From positions 1 through 64,000 of the forward strand of contig SVST01000006.1 in NCBI GenBank assembly GCA_015064155.1: a stretch of 64,000 nt of DNA. The letters are read 5' to 3'. This DNA comes from Oscillospiraceae bacterium (GTDB lineage: Bacteria; Bacillota; Clostridia; Oscillospirales; CAG-272). Numbering within the stretch: the stretch's first letter is position 1; every line of letters starts with the position of its first letter. The position numbers and the translations under genes were made by a program. The notes under the pieces were generated by a model. It was not told where the DNA came from and did not search any database. It worked only from the letters and a program-made list of their open reading frames with translations. Below, piece after piece: positions 1 to 7,976 of this stretch.

Positions 1-2
1 TT

Positions 3-290
3 ACAGTTCAACCACTTGTAGAGAACGCTATCAAGCACGGCATCACAAAAAAAGCAGAGGGTGGAACAATCAAAATATGTACTTATGAGGAAGATACGAA
101 TTACATCATTGAGATTATTGATGACGGTGTGGGATTTGATACCGATGCAACCGAACGTCACGTAGGACTTCAAAACGTTCGAAGCAGGATTGCCGCGATG
201 TGCAAGGGCGAATTGAGCATAAAAAGTACGATAGGCGTAGGAACGAGGGTAAGAATTGAAATACCGAAAAAGAAAGGACACAAAAGATGA
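3..290 (+). CDS. Sensor histidine kinase, C-terminal ATPase end (partial)
   Basis: The gene enters from the left edge of the window. Reading from base 3 gives 95 residues. They start with a VENAIKHG N-box and contain a D-D-G-V-G-F G1-box (IIDDGVGFD) and a G-x-GLQNVRSRI region followed by GVGTRVRIEIP. This is the HATPase_c fold of LytS/YpdA-type kinases, which typically lack a classical H-box context and pair with the response regulator next door. Its stop codon overlaps the ATG of the response regulator (ATGA at 287-290), so the two are translationally coupled. The sensor domain and the phosphorylated histidine lie outside the window, so the signal cannot be guessed. Confidence 0.88.
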   Translation, partial: TVQPLVENAIKHGITKKAEGGTIKICTYEEDTNYIIEIIDDGVGFDTDATERHVGLQNVRSRIAAMCKGELSIKSTIGVGTRVRIEIPKKKGHKR

Positions 291-1089
291 ATATTTGGCG
301 GTTGATGATGAATATTTCGCACTTGAGCTGTTGAAGAATGCGCTGGAAGAGGTAGCGGGCGGCTCTACCGTTTATCTCTGTCGCGACGTGCGCAGCGCAT
401 TGGATACCGCGCAAAAAAATAAGATAGACGTTGCCTTTCTCGATATTCACATGCCCGAAATGAACGGCATTGAGCTGGCAGGCAAGCTGAAGCAACTCAA
501 TCCCAAGGTAAATATCGTATTTGCCACGGGGTTCTCCGAGCACATGAAGGAAGGGATCGATCTGCGCATCAGCGGCTACTTGTTAAAGCCCGTCACGGCA
601 AGCGCAATCAAAACCGAGCTTGAAAATTTGAGAAACCCGATTGAATGGAATCGTGAAAAACGAATCAAAATTCTGACGTTCGGAAATTTTGACGTTTTTA
701 TTGACGGAAATCTCCTCAAATTCGAAAGGAAGCAAGCAAAAGAAATCTTAGCCTATTTGGTGGATAAGCGAGGAACGTCGGTGTCCTACCCCGAGCTTGC
801 GGCAATGCTGTGGGAGGATGAGGAATACGACCGCACAAAGCAGAAAAATCTGCAGGTGTACGTAGCAAGTCTTGTAAAAACGCTGAACGCTACCGGAATC
901 AATGACTTGATTTTAAGGAACAGACAAGGACTCCTTGTAAACACCAAGATTGTGGATTGCGACTATTTCCGTTTTTTGGAGGGCGACACACGAGCCATCA
1001 ACTCCTTTACGGGTCAATACATGAGCGCATACTCGTGGGCTGAATTTACGGTTGGATACTTGGAAACCCAGATACAAAAAATCAAATAA
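287..1089 (+). CDS. Response regulator with SARP-like winged-helix output; apparent frameshift at the start
   Basis: The protein has a receiver domain (about residues 1-120) with the acidic pair in AVDDE, a phospho-acceptor Asp in FLDIHMPEMNG, and a KP pair in YLLKPVT. A winged-helix domain follows (FGNFDVFIDGN, then LAYLVDKRG and ELAAMLWED), with QKNLQVYVASLVKTL and a short tail ending WAEFTVGYLE. This resembles the AfsR/SARP (BTAD) output domain in shortened form. The natural start is the ATG at 287, which overlaps the kinase stop and sits 8 bases after AAAGGA. From there, however, the frame is broken: M-N-I-L-A-V-D-D-E needs one more T in the run at 293-296. As it stands, the reading frame is open only from a TTG at 256. 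This may be a real mutation or a sequencing error. The regulator probably controls the promoter at 1155. Confidence 0.85.
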
Positions 1090-1095
1090 TCCCGA

Positions 1096-1137
1096 TTGGC
1101 ACGGAAGCAAAAAAATTGCATCCGTGCCAACTTTTTT
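1096..1137 (+). terminator. Intrinsic terminator after the two-component pair
   Basis: The arms TTGGCACGGA (1096-1105) and TCCGTGCCAA (1121-1130) pair perfectly and are followed by a T-run at 1132-1137. It separates the two-component genes from the SipW locus. Confidence 0.85.
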
Positions 1138-1154
1138 GAAAAAATGGTATTTTT

Positions 1155-1187
1155 TGTAGTCAGGGTGTAGTCACCGCATGGTAAAAT
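1155..1187 (+). promoter_or_regulatory. Candidate SARP-type promoter of the SipW locus
   Basis: Two identical heptamers TGTAGTC lie at 1155-1161 and 1166-1172, separated by 4 bases (11-base period). A -10-like TAAAAT follows at 1182-1187, and there is no good -35 box. Heptameric direct repeats 11 bases apart, with the second about 8 bases before the -10, are the known layout of SARP activator sites. The upstream response regulator has a SARP-like output domain, so direct activation is a fair inference. Confidence 0.6.
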
Positions 1188-1226
1188 GTGTGCTACAAAG
1201 CTCAAACTGTCGAGTTTTGGCAAAAC

Positions 1227-1245
1227 GGGCGGTTAGGGAACGCCC
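1227..1245 (+). promoter_or_regulatory. Hairpin in the leader of the SipW operon
   Basis: GGGC/GCCC and GTT/AAC arms with a bulged G and an AGGG loop form a compact hairpin. A T-run at 1253-1258 follows after seven other bases, so it is a poor terminator. It may be a weak attenuator or a stabilising leader hairpin. Confidence 0.4.
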
Positions 1246-1278
1246 AAACAAATTTTTTCTAAAAAGGAGAAAAACAAA

Positions 1279-1830
1279 ATGAAAAGAAGAAGAACAATTA
1301 TCACTTCCCTGTTGCTCATCGCTGCACTTGCACTTGGAATCGGTTATGCAGCCATTACGGGATCCTTGATCGTCGACGGTAAGGTAGTCGCTGCCGCACA
1401 GCCCTTTAACGTCCACTTCATTGCCTTTGAAGCGGGCACCGGAACCGGTGTTCTCAGCAACATTCCCGAGGTTTCCTGTGACACGACCCTGAGTGAAACC
1501 AATCCCGCAAAGAGCATTATGCTGAACGTCAGAAACATGGCGTCCGACGGTGACACGGTTTCTGCAACCTTGACCATCAAAAACGATAATGACTGTGATA
1601 TGTACGTCAGCGTAGACACCATTCTTTACGGTGAAACCGCAGGAACGGCAACCTCCGCAACCCCCAACTACTTCACCGTTACCACCGACTGGACCGCAGC
1701 CAAGAAGATCGATAAGGGTGCTACCGCAACCATTAAGGTCACCATCGAGATGGATAAGTCCTGCACCGAGGACTACACCGGCTACTTCAGAGTAACCCTG
1801 AACGGCACTTCTGTTGCGCCCACTCCGTAA
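1279..1830 (+). CDS. Exported protein with SipW-type signal peptide (TasA/camelysin-like)
   Basis: The 183-residue protein begins with basic residues (MKRRRT), a hydrophobic stretch and the G-I-G-Y-A-A-I-T-G-S-L motif typical of SipW-dependent signal peptides. Cleavage is probably near GYA. The mature part is a beta-rich domain of about 150 residues, rich in Thr and Ala, with an S-A-T-L-T-I-K-N-D strand pattern resembling TasA/camelysin-like extracellular fibre or matrix proteins. GGAG lies upstream of the ATG at a suitable distance. It is the first gene of the locus and is followed 65 bases later by the dedicated signal peptidase. That layout (substrate beside SipW) matches the tapA-sipW-tasA logic of Bacillus. 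Whether it forms fibres cannot be told from sequence. Confidence 0.75.
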   Translation: MKRRRTIITSLLLIAALALGIGYAAITGSLIVDGKVVAAAQPFNVHFIAFEAGTGTGVLSNIPEVSCDTTLSETNPAKSIMLNVRNMASDGDTVSATLTIKNDNDCDMYVSVDTILYGETAGTATSATPNYFTVTTDWTAAKKIDKGATATIKVTIEMDKSCTEDYTGYFRVTLNGTSVAPTP

Positions 1831-1895
1831 TTGCTTACGGACTGCATTCGCTGAATAAAGCAAAATTCTAAATGATTTGGAAAGGAGGAGCAGAG

Positions 1896-3017
1896 ATGAA
1901 CAAAGACAAAAAAACACTATATATCATATCTTTTACCATTCTTGCGCTCCTCCTCTCCGCATTGTTTTGGGACGTTGGAAGCAGCAAGATCGTTGCCGTA
2001 TGTCTGCTGATCCCGTTGACCTTTGCAACCTGCTTTTTCATTCGAAAAAGGCATTCGTTGTCGATCAACAAAAAAGAGGTTCTGCTTCTGTCCGGTGTGA
2101 TAGGCGTTTTATACGTTGCTCTGTATCAAATGACCGGCTTCTTCCTTTCCTTTTACGAAAATCCCTATTTCGTAACTGCGGAAAGCCTCTATAGCGTCAT
2201 TCTTCCAACCGCCCTCATCATCATCTTAACGGAAATCATCCGATCGGTTCTTTTGGCGCAAAACAATCTGCTCGTCAGCGCGATAACCTACTTCTCTTGC
2301 GTCATTGCAGAGGTGCTGATTTTTTCCAACGTTGCGGGAATTACAAGCTTCTATCGGTTTATGGACCTGATAGGTCTTACACTTCTGCCCGCAATCACGG
2401 CAAACATCTATTATCACTACGTTTCCAAGAGATACGGCATGATGCCAAACATCCTATTTCGGTTGATTACCACCCTTTACGTTTATTTTTCTCCCTTGAT
2501 TACGAGCTTGTCCGATTCGCTGACCTCGTGTATCAAGATCATTCTGCCGATTATTTTACTCTCGTTTGTATCGGCTTTGTTTGAAACAAAGAAGAAAACG
2601 GCTGTAAAAAAAGGCAAAAAGCTCGGTGCGCTCGCCACAGTACTAACGCTGGTGCTTGTGATATCGGTGGCCATGCTGATCTCTTGTCATTTCCGCTACG
2701 GTGCTCTTGTAATCGCAACCGACAGTATGACGGGCGAAATCAACAAAGGCGACATGATAATCTACGAACGCTACGACGGGCAACCAATCCAAGAAGGACA
2801 GGTCATTGTCTTTCTTCAATATGAATCCAAAATTGTCCACAGAGTTGTGAAAATAGAAAATATCGGTGGAGAAACCCGTTACTACACAAAGGGGGACGCC
2901 AACGAGGATCTTGACTCGGGCTACAGAGTAGCCTCCGATATTTTTGCATTAACCGATGTAAAGCTCTCATTTATCGGCTACCCCTCTCTGTGGTTGAGAG
3001 AAATCTTAAAAAGCTAA
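1896..3017 (+). CDS. SipW-like (ER-type) signal peptidase fused to a polytopic membrane domain
   Basis: I place the start at 1896, behind AAAGGAGG, giving 373 residues. The first 260 or so residues hold about seven or eight hydrophobic segments. The last 110 residues are a signal peptidase I domain of the ER/archaeal type (S26B): the nucleophile is Ser277 in TDSMTGEINKGD, and the general base is His315 in KIVHRVVKI instead of the usual bacterial lysine. K-G-D-A-N-E-D and the acidic residues after it fit the third conserved block. SipW enzymes process the unusual signal peptides seen in the two flanking substrates. The long N-terminal membrane domain is not part of classical SipW, which has about 190 residues. 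It might serve as a scaffold or transport-linked module. Confidence 0.82.
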   Translation: MNKDKKTLYIISFTILALLLSALFWDVGSSKIVAVCLLIPLTFATCFFIRKRHSLSINKKEVLLLSGVIGVLYVALYQMTGFFLSFYENPYFVTAESLYSVILPTALIIILTEIIRSVLLAQNNLLVSAITYFSCVIAEVLIFSNVAGITSFYRFMDLIGLTLLPAITANIYYHYVSKRYGMMPNILFRLITTLYVYFSPLITSLSDSLTSCIKIILPIILLSFVSALFETKKKTAVKKGKKLGALATVLTLVLVISVAMLISCHFRYGALVIATDSMTGEINKGDMIIYERYDGQPIQEGQVIVFLQYESKIVHRVVKIENIGGETRYYTKGDANEDLDSGYRVASDIFALTDVKLSFIGYPSLWLREILKS

Positions 3018-3035
3018 AGAAAGGAGGTTACAGAC

Positions 3036-4817
3036 ATGTCTGAATCCGAGAAGAAAAAACGCGGACTATATCGCAAAAACCGTGAAAAATGGATCTTTGC
3101 ACAGTCGGTGATTGTCGCAGTCGTTGCAATCGCGATACTGATTTCTTCGCTGGTTTCCCATCAGCTCTCGAAAAAGTATTATATCGGATACAAAGAAGGC
3201 GGCAACATTGATTACGACGTGTATTTAAAGGAAAACGACTTTTACGATTCCCCGTATCTGGATAAGAATCAATCCTACGTCGCGTCACTGATCGACAGAA
3301 TCATTACGAATTTCAGTTATGAAATCGACATGGATACGGCAAACGTAAATTACCGTTATTCTTATACCATCAAATCCAGACTTGAAATTATCGACGATAC
3401 GTCCGGGGCTGCGATTTACAATCCCGAATATGAGCTGATCAACGTACAAAACAAGCTACAGAACAGCTCAAGCCGATTGACTGTCAACGAGATCGTCGTT
3501 TTGAAATACGATGAATACAACGATCTTGCCAACCGTTTTTTGGATACGTACGGTTTAAGCGCTACGACAAGTAACATTGTCCTGACGTTGACCGTTGACG
3601 TTTTAAGCGATTGTAACGCGTTTTCCGGAAGCAGCGTCGATACGTATTCCTCCGAATTACGTATACCTCTGACAACACAAACGGTCAATATTCAAATGAC
3701 ATCATCGGTCCCCGCCGCAGAAACCAAAATGATTGCCTGCACACGGGGTGCCGGCAGCGAAGTCTTCAAAACAACAGCGATTGTGCTTGGTGTGATCGAT
3801 GCTTTGCTGATTCTGCTTCTCGTTGCGTTTATCTACCTGACAAGAACACCCGATATCACCTATACTGCGCGTGTGAAGAAAATCATGTCGCAGTACAAAT
3901 CCTATATCCAAAGGATCAAGAATCTCTTTGAAACAAACGGTTATCAGGTTATTGTGGTTGATACCTTTGACGAAATGCTTGAAATCAGAGATACCATCCA
4001 GGCTCCCATCTTGATGTATGAAAATGAGGAGAAGACCTGCGCCAAGTTTATGATCCCAACCGACAGCAAGCTTTTGTATCTGTACACAATTACAATGGAA
4101 GGATACGTTGAGCCGGAAGTACCGCAGAAAGAAGAAGCTGTTCCCACGATGATTGTAAAGCCGAACATTACCAATTTGGTTCGTCCCGTGGTAAAGGTCG
4201 TGGTAACGCCCCCGACCCCCAAGCCGGAGCCGGATCCCGAACCGGACCCCGAACCCGAAATCGAAACGGTGATTGAGGAGGCAGAAGTTGAAATCGTGGC
4301 AGAAGACACCGAGATTCCGGAAGTGATTGCCACCGTTGAAGAAGCGGAGCCCGAGGCAATTGCAGAAGAGCCCGTGGAAGAGCCCGAGGTGATTGCTACC
4401 GTTGCCGAACTGGAAACGGAACCCGAAAATCCCGAGCCCCTTGCGGAGATCACCGAACCGGAGCCCGAAGAAAAGATCGATGAGATTCTGGCAGCCATTC
4501 CCTCCGCGGACGATGAACTGATTGCAGAAAACATGGTAGAAGCGATCGATATTTTCTGGGAAGAACGAAAAAACAAAATTTATCGCTACGATCCGGATGG
4601 AAATATCGTAGAACAAGGGGACATCGTTCTGGTACCCACACGGGACGAGGCAAGTGATAAGGATATCGTGCGTGAAGCCGAAGTTTCTCGCGGTAACTAC
4701 AAGGTCGATGCGGCAACTCTTGACCGCCCTCTCAAAAAAATTATCGGAGTCGTCAAACGTAAAGCGGAGCAAATCTTCACCGCTATGATTACTCCCACCG
4801 AAGAAAAAGAAGATTAA
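3036..4817 (+). CDS. DUF5305-like membrane protein with long acidic cytosolic tail
   Basis: This protein of 593 residues follows a strong AAAGGAGG site. It has one membrane segment near residues 20-42, then about 200 residues of predicted extracytoplasmic beta-rich domain with N-F-S-Y-E-I and N-Y-R-Y-S-Y strands, then a second membrane segment near 247-270 (LGVIDALLILLLVAFIY). This matches my memory of DUF5305, a family found beside SipW-type signal peptidases in archaea and clostridia. The C-terminal 320 residues should be cytosolic. They include a small folded piece (about 285-365) and a Pro/Glu-rich low-complexity stretch (about 395-490). Its position between the peptidase and a substrate suggests a role in export or assembly of these proteins. 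The exact function is unknown. Confidence 0.7.
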   Translation: MSESEKKKRGLYRKNREKWIFAQSVIVAVVAIAILISSLVSHQLSKKYYIGYKEGGNIDYDVYLKENDFYDSPYLDKNQSYVASLIDRIITNFSYEIDMDTANVNYRYSYTIKSRLEIIDDTSGAAIYNPEYELINVQNKLQNSSSRLTVNEIVVLKYDEYNDLANRFLDTYGLSATTSNIVLTLTVDVLSDCNAFSGSSVDTYSSELRIPLTTQTVNIQMTSSVPAAETKMIACTRGAGSEVFKTTAIVLGVIDALLILLLVAFIYLTRTPDITYTARVKKIMSQYKSYIQRIKNLFETNGYQVIVVDTFDEMLEIRDTIQAPILMYENEEKTCAKFMIPTDSKLLYLYTITMEGYVEPEVPQKEEAVPTMIVKPNITNLVRPVVKVVVTPPTPKPEPDPEPDPEPEIETVIEEAEVEIVAEDTEIPEVIATVEEAEPEAIAEEPVEEPEVIATVAELETEPENPEPLAEITEPEPEEKIDEILAAIPSADDELIAENMVEAIDIFWEERKNKIYRYDPDGNIVEQGDIVLVPTRDEASDKDIVREAEVSRGNYKVDAATLDRPLKKIIGVVKRKAEQIFTAMITPTEEKED

Positions 4818-4851
4818 ATTCAAATCCAACAAGAAAGGTGAGTGATATACA

Positions 4852-6339
4852 ATGAAAAACTGGAAAGTCAGTGTAACTTGTATTTTGCTTGCCTTTCTTT
4901 GCTTGGCATCTTCCCTCGGCTATGCCGCAATTTCAGACTCAATGCGAGTAAGCGGCTCGGTAAAAACCGACGTTCCCTACGGCTTATTTATCACAAACGT
5001 CGTTACCATCGGGCAGACGAACACCGACAGCCAGTCAGTCAGCTTTCTTCCCTACTCCACCACGCTTGACTCCACCATCAACCGAAGCAACAGAGGTGCC
5101 GCAACGGTTACCTATCGAATCACCGTTCTCAACAATACTTCCCTGACCTACTCTTACAGAAACATTTACTATCAAACCGATCTGACAGGCTATAACGGAA
5201 ACAATTATATTGCAACCTCACCCGCAAATTCAAAAATCGGTGTTGTTTGCGCTTTGGCGAGTGCATCCTCCGAGGACAAGAAGGTCGCCCCGGGGGAAAC
5301 CATGACCTTTACCGTTACCTACACGGTTGGAACAAGCAGAAGTGCCAACAGTGATTGGAAAACTCTGATCAACTTCCAGTTCGGTATCAACGTTGACGGC
5401 GAACGGGAGGCACTTGCTGTGGTTGAAGATAAATTCCTCAAAATTTTGAATACAACGTCCACCTACGAGCAGCTCATTGATGCTCTGGACAATAAATTCG
5501 ACGGACGTCAGGAATGGACGTCGAACTATATCGGAAACGTAACCGGCTCCTCCAGCGAGGACTCCATGGCGGTTAACACGCTATTTGCCGGTCAACTGCA
5601 AATAACGGTTGGCACGGAGCAGCTGGACGCAACCGTTTTGATCAAACACGAAAATCTGGACCAAAACAACCTTACGGGAGATGATTACGTTGCAACAAAC
5701 TCTTCCAATGGAGGTGTTTTCAGGGGATACGGGTGTGAAATGACGCTGTATCTCACCATCGACCCGCTAAACCGCGCCGGTGCTTACGTACCCGTATATG
5801 CCGTGGTATTTACCTGTGACCGGGATGAAAGCGGTAATATATCCGGTAATTGGTACAGAATCGGAAGCATGTATGCAGGTACTGCAAACGTAGTTACCTA
5901 CGACGGCGGAAACGGAACGGGATCGTTCGTTACCGACAACTGGATCGCGGATGCCGCAACCTATCAACTCATTGACGGCTATTCGTTCACCATCGGCAGT
6001 GAAACCTACCTGCTTGACACCTATTCACACGTCGTTGCACAAGGTGACAGCATCAAAAAGATCGTGGTCACTCAGGATGCGACAGCAATTACAACCCTGC
6101 AAACCCTTTTGAATCATGCAAAGAAAATCACCGACAGTGCCGATTACGCGGGGATTGGAATCGAACTGGTGCAGGAGTGCTACGAGAAGTTTAGCAATCT
6201 TTATACGGTAGACGCAAGCGGCAATCATACCGTAGATGCCGACTTGACGATTGCGCAGCTTTCTCCAGCCATTTTGGAGCTTTATCAAGTCGTGAACGAT
6301 GCACTGGTTAAAATCAACGAGTTGATAAACGCATCGTAA
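4852..6339 (+). CDS. Large exported protein with SipW-type signal peptide
   Basis: The protein of 495 residues begins MKNWKVSVTCILLAF and continues with S-S-L-G-Y-A-A-I-S-D-S, the same A-A-I-(S/T)-(D/G)-S signature as in the first gene of the locus, so it should be a second substrate of the same peptidase. Residues about 30-180 look like a TasA/DUF-like beta sandwich (T-V-T-Y-R-I-T-V-L-N-N-T). The rest is Thr/Asn/Gly-rich, with no transmembrane anchor, LPxTG or lipobox visible, so it is probably released or built into a surface layer or fibre. A hairpin and T-run (6388-6440) end the operon. Confidence 0.72.
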   Translation: MKNWKVSVTCILLAFLCLASSLGYAAISDSMRVSGSVKTDVPYGLFITNVVTIGQTNTDSQSVSFLPYSTTLDSTINRSNRGAATVTYRITVLNNTSLTYSYRNIYYQTDLTGYNGNNYIATSPANSKIGVVCALASASSEDKKVAPGETMTFTVTYTVGTSRSANSDWKTLINFQFGINVDGEREALAVVEDKFLKILNTTSTYEQLIDALDNKFDGRQEWTSNYIGNVTGSSSEDSMAVNTLFAGQLQITVGTEQLDATVLIKHENLDQNNLTGDDYVATNSSNGGVFRGYGCEMTLYLTIDPLNRAGAYVPVYAVVFTCDRDESGNISGNWYRIGSMYAGTANVVTYDGGNGTGSFVTDNWIADAATYQLIDGYSFTIGSETYLLDTYSHVVAQGDSIKKIVVTQDATAITTLQTLLNHAKKITDSADYAGIGIELVQECYEKFSNLYTVDASGNHTVDADLTIAQLSPAILELYQVVNDALVKINELINAS

Positions 6340-6387
6340 AAAATTGTGGCATGCGGAGCTTTCATACCCCGCAACGTCACGTAACAC

Positions 6388-6441
6388 GGGGGCTTCCCGC
6401 TTGCAGCTTCAAAGCATTCGGGATCAGCCCCCACATTTTTT
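6388..6441 (+). terminator. Terminator of the SipW locus
   Basis: GGGGGCT (6388-6394) pairs with AGCCCCC (6426-6432). An inner TCCCG/CGGGA stem is closed within it, and T6 follows at 6436-6441. The next 60 bases contain further palindromic pieces (AAAAGCT...AGCTTTT) like those of other repeat-rich gaps in this window. Confidence 0.65.
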
Positions 6442-6492
6442 GTGAAAAAGCTTTGGAAGCAGAGCTTTTCCCCTTTTTCTTTGAAAAAGCAC

Positions 6493-6521
6493 TTGAAAAA
6501 TATGGGACAATGTGATATAAT
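6493..6521 (+). promoter_or_regulatory. Promoter of ychF
   Basis: TTGAAA (6493-6498), a 17-base gap, then TATAAT (6516-6521). A good sigma-A type match upstream of ychF. Confidence 0.75.
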
Positions 6522-6563
6522 CTTCGGTAGTACCCTTGAAAACAAAGGAGATATAGTCAAAAA

Positions 6564-7658
6564 ATGAAACTTGGTATCGTAGGTCTGCCGAACGTCGGAA
6601 AAAGCACGCTGTTCAACGCGCTCACAAACGCGGGTGCAGAATCGGCAAACTATCCCTTCTGCACCATTGAGCCCAACGTGGGCGTGGTCACCGTTCCCGA
6701 CAGTCGCTTGGACTTTTTGGCAGAGATGCATCATCCCAATAAATATACCCCTGCCGTCATCGAATTCGTTGATATTGCAGGTCTTGTAAAGGGCGCCTCC
6801 AAGGGCGAGGGACTTGGCAACCAGTTCCTTGCCAATATTCGTGAGGTCGATGCGATTTTGCACGTCATCCGTTGCTTTGAAAACGAAAATATCATCCACG
6901 TTGACGGTGCCATCAATCCCATGCGCGACCTGGAAACCATCAACCTGGAGTTGATTTTTGCCGACATGGAGGTCTTGGAGCGTCGTATGGATCGCACGCG
7001 CAAGGCAATGAAGGCGGACAAAAAATTCGGCGCGGAGCTTGCCGTATTTGAAAAGCTGATGGCGGCACTGGAGGCAGGCAAATGCGCGCGCACGGTGGAA
7101 CTGACCGAAGACGAAGAGGCTTGCTTGTACGACACGCCCCTGCTCACCCGCAAGCCGGTTATCTACGTTGCAAACGTCTGCGAGGACGACGCGGCGGGCG
7201 AACCCAACGGCAATGAGGCATACAACGCACTGAAGGCATACGCGGCAACCGAGCATTCTCAGATCATCCCGATCTGCTGTCAGATCGAAGCCGAGATTGC
7301 CGAGCTTTCCGCCGAAGAAAAAGAACTCTTCCTCTCCGACATGGGCATTGAGGAAAGCGGACTTGACCGCTTGATCAAAGCAAGCTATTCCCTGCTTGGT
7401 CTGATCAGCTTCCTTACGGCAGGTCCCGACGAATGCCGCGCATGGACGATTAGAAAAGGAACCAAAGCACCCAAGGCTGCCGGCAAGATCCACTCGGATA
7501 TCGAGCGCGGCTTTATCCGTGCCGAGGTGGTGGCATTCGATGACCTGAAAAAATACGGCACCATGAACGCCGTCAAGGACGCAGGCGCGCTCCGCAGCGA
7601 GGGCAAAGAGTACGTCATGCAGGACGGAGATATTGTCTTCTTTAGATTTAATGTGTAA
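6564..7658 (+). CDS. ychF: Ribosome-binding ATPase YchF
   Basis: 364 residues, the usual YchF length. The P-loop GLPNVGKST, the switch region [19 protein letters not shown] and the N-terminal [12 protein letters not shown] are characteristic of the OLA1/YchF branch of Obg-type GTPases, which prefer ATP. The C-terminal TGS-like domain ends [15 protein letters not shown], the standard family ending. The protein binds ribosomes and has been linked to redox and stress responses in other bacteria. AAAGGAG precedes the ATG. It has its own promoter and is transcribed alone. Confidence 0.97.
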   Translation: MKLGIVGLPNVGKSTLFNALTNAGAESANYPFCTIEPNVGVVTVPDSRLDFLAEMHHPNKYTPAVIEFVDIAGLVKGASKGEGLGNQFLANIREVDAILHVIRCFENENIIHVDGAINPMRDLETINLELIFADMEVLERRMDRTRKAMKADKKFGAELAVFEKLMAALEAGKCARTVELTEDEEACLYDTPLLTRKPVIYVANVCEDDAAGEPNGNEAYNALKAYAATEHSQIIPICCQIEAEIAELSAEEKELFLSDMGIEESGLDRLIKASYSLLGLISFLTAGPDECRAWTIRKGTKAPKAAGKIHSDIERGFIRAEVVAFDDLKKYGTMNAVKDAGALRSEGKEYVMQDGDIVFFRFNV

Positions 7659-7667
7659 TAGGTTTTT

Positions 7668-7701
7668 GTGGGGAAAACATCTTAGAAGAAGTTTTCCCCA
7701 C
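7668..7701. repeat. Palindrome behind ychF
   Basis: GTGGGGAAAAC (7668-7678) and GTTTTCCCCAC (7691-7701) are perfect inverted copies around a 12-base loop. They may stop ychF transcription, although the downstream side (ACCCCTTTC) is not a clean T-run. Confidence 0.6.
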
Positions 7702-7741
7702 ACCCCTTTCAAGAACTTTCACAGCAATTTTTCTTTTTCTT

Positions 7742-7767
7742 GGGAACCTTTTTGAAAAAAGGTTCCC
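7742..7767. repeat. Palindrome GGGAACC...GGTTCCC
   Basis: GGGAACC + TTTTTG + AAAAAA + GGTTCCC form a near-perfect hairpin on either strand, with no good terminator T-run. It looks like a dispersed intergenic palindrome and resembles the element at 7668. Confidence 0.55.
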
Positions 7768-7862
7768 AAACCCTCCAAAACTTTCACAGCATTTTTTGTG
7801 TGTGAGAGTTTTTATTTTTTTGTGTCGGACACTCGGTACTGCCGTCCGTGAAATGTCGAAGC

Positions 7863-7881
7863 GGACGACCGATGGTCGTCC
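7863..7881. repeat. Palindrome GGACGACC-GAT-GGTCGTCC
   Basis: Perfect 8-base arms around GAT, followed by CTACAAATGC. From memory, elements of this type (xxGACGACCxxxGGTCGTCCCTACAA) are common in intergenic DNA of gut Clostridia. Copy number in this genome cannot be judged from one window. Confidence 0.55.
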
Positions 7882-7924
7882 CTACAAATGCACACATTCT
7901 TTTGTCCAAATTTGTTGTGGCACG

Positions 7925-7957
7925 AAAAAACGGGCTCCGCGATTTTGCGAAGCCCGT
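7925..7957 (-). terminator. Terminator of the BspA-like lipoprotein gene
   Basis: Read on the minus strand, ACGGGCT and AGCCCGT arms (7951-7957 and 7930-7936) enclose a 14-base loop and are followed by six T residues. It lies 20 bases past the stop codon. Confidence 0.85.
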
Positions 7958-7976
7958 TGGGGGGGGGATCAGGGGA

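Larger units (their letters stand above)
7659..7976. other. Repeat-rich gap between ychF and the BspA-like gene
   Basis: 318 bases without a gene. They hold three palindromic elements (listed separately) and the terminator of the minus-strand lipoprotein gene. Nothing else coding was seen. T-rich stretches separate the palindromes. Confidence 0.6.

Noticed and set aside
6285-7712. 475-codon minus-strand frame across ychF
   Set aside because: Shadow of ychF, which has full family motifs, promoter and ribosome site on the plus strand.
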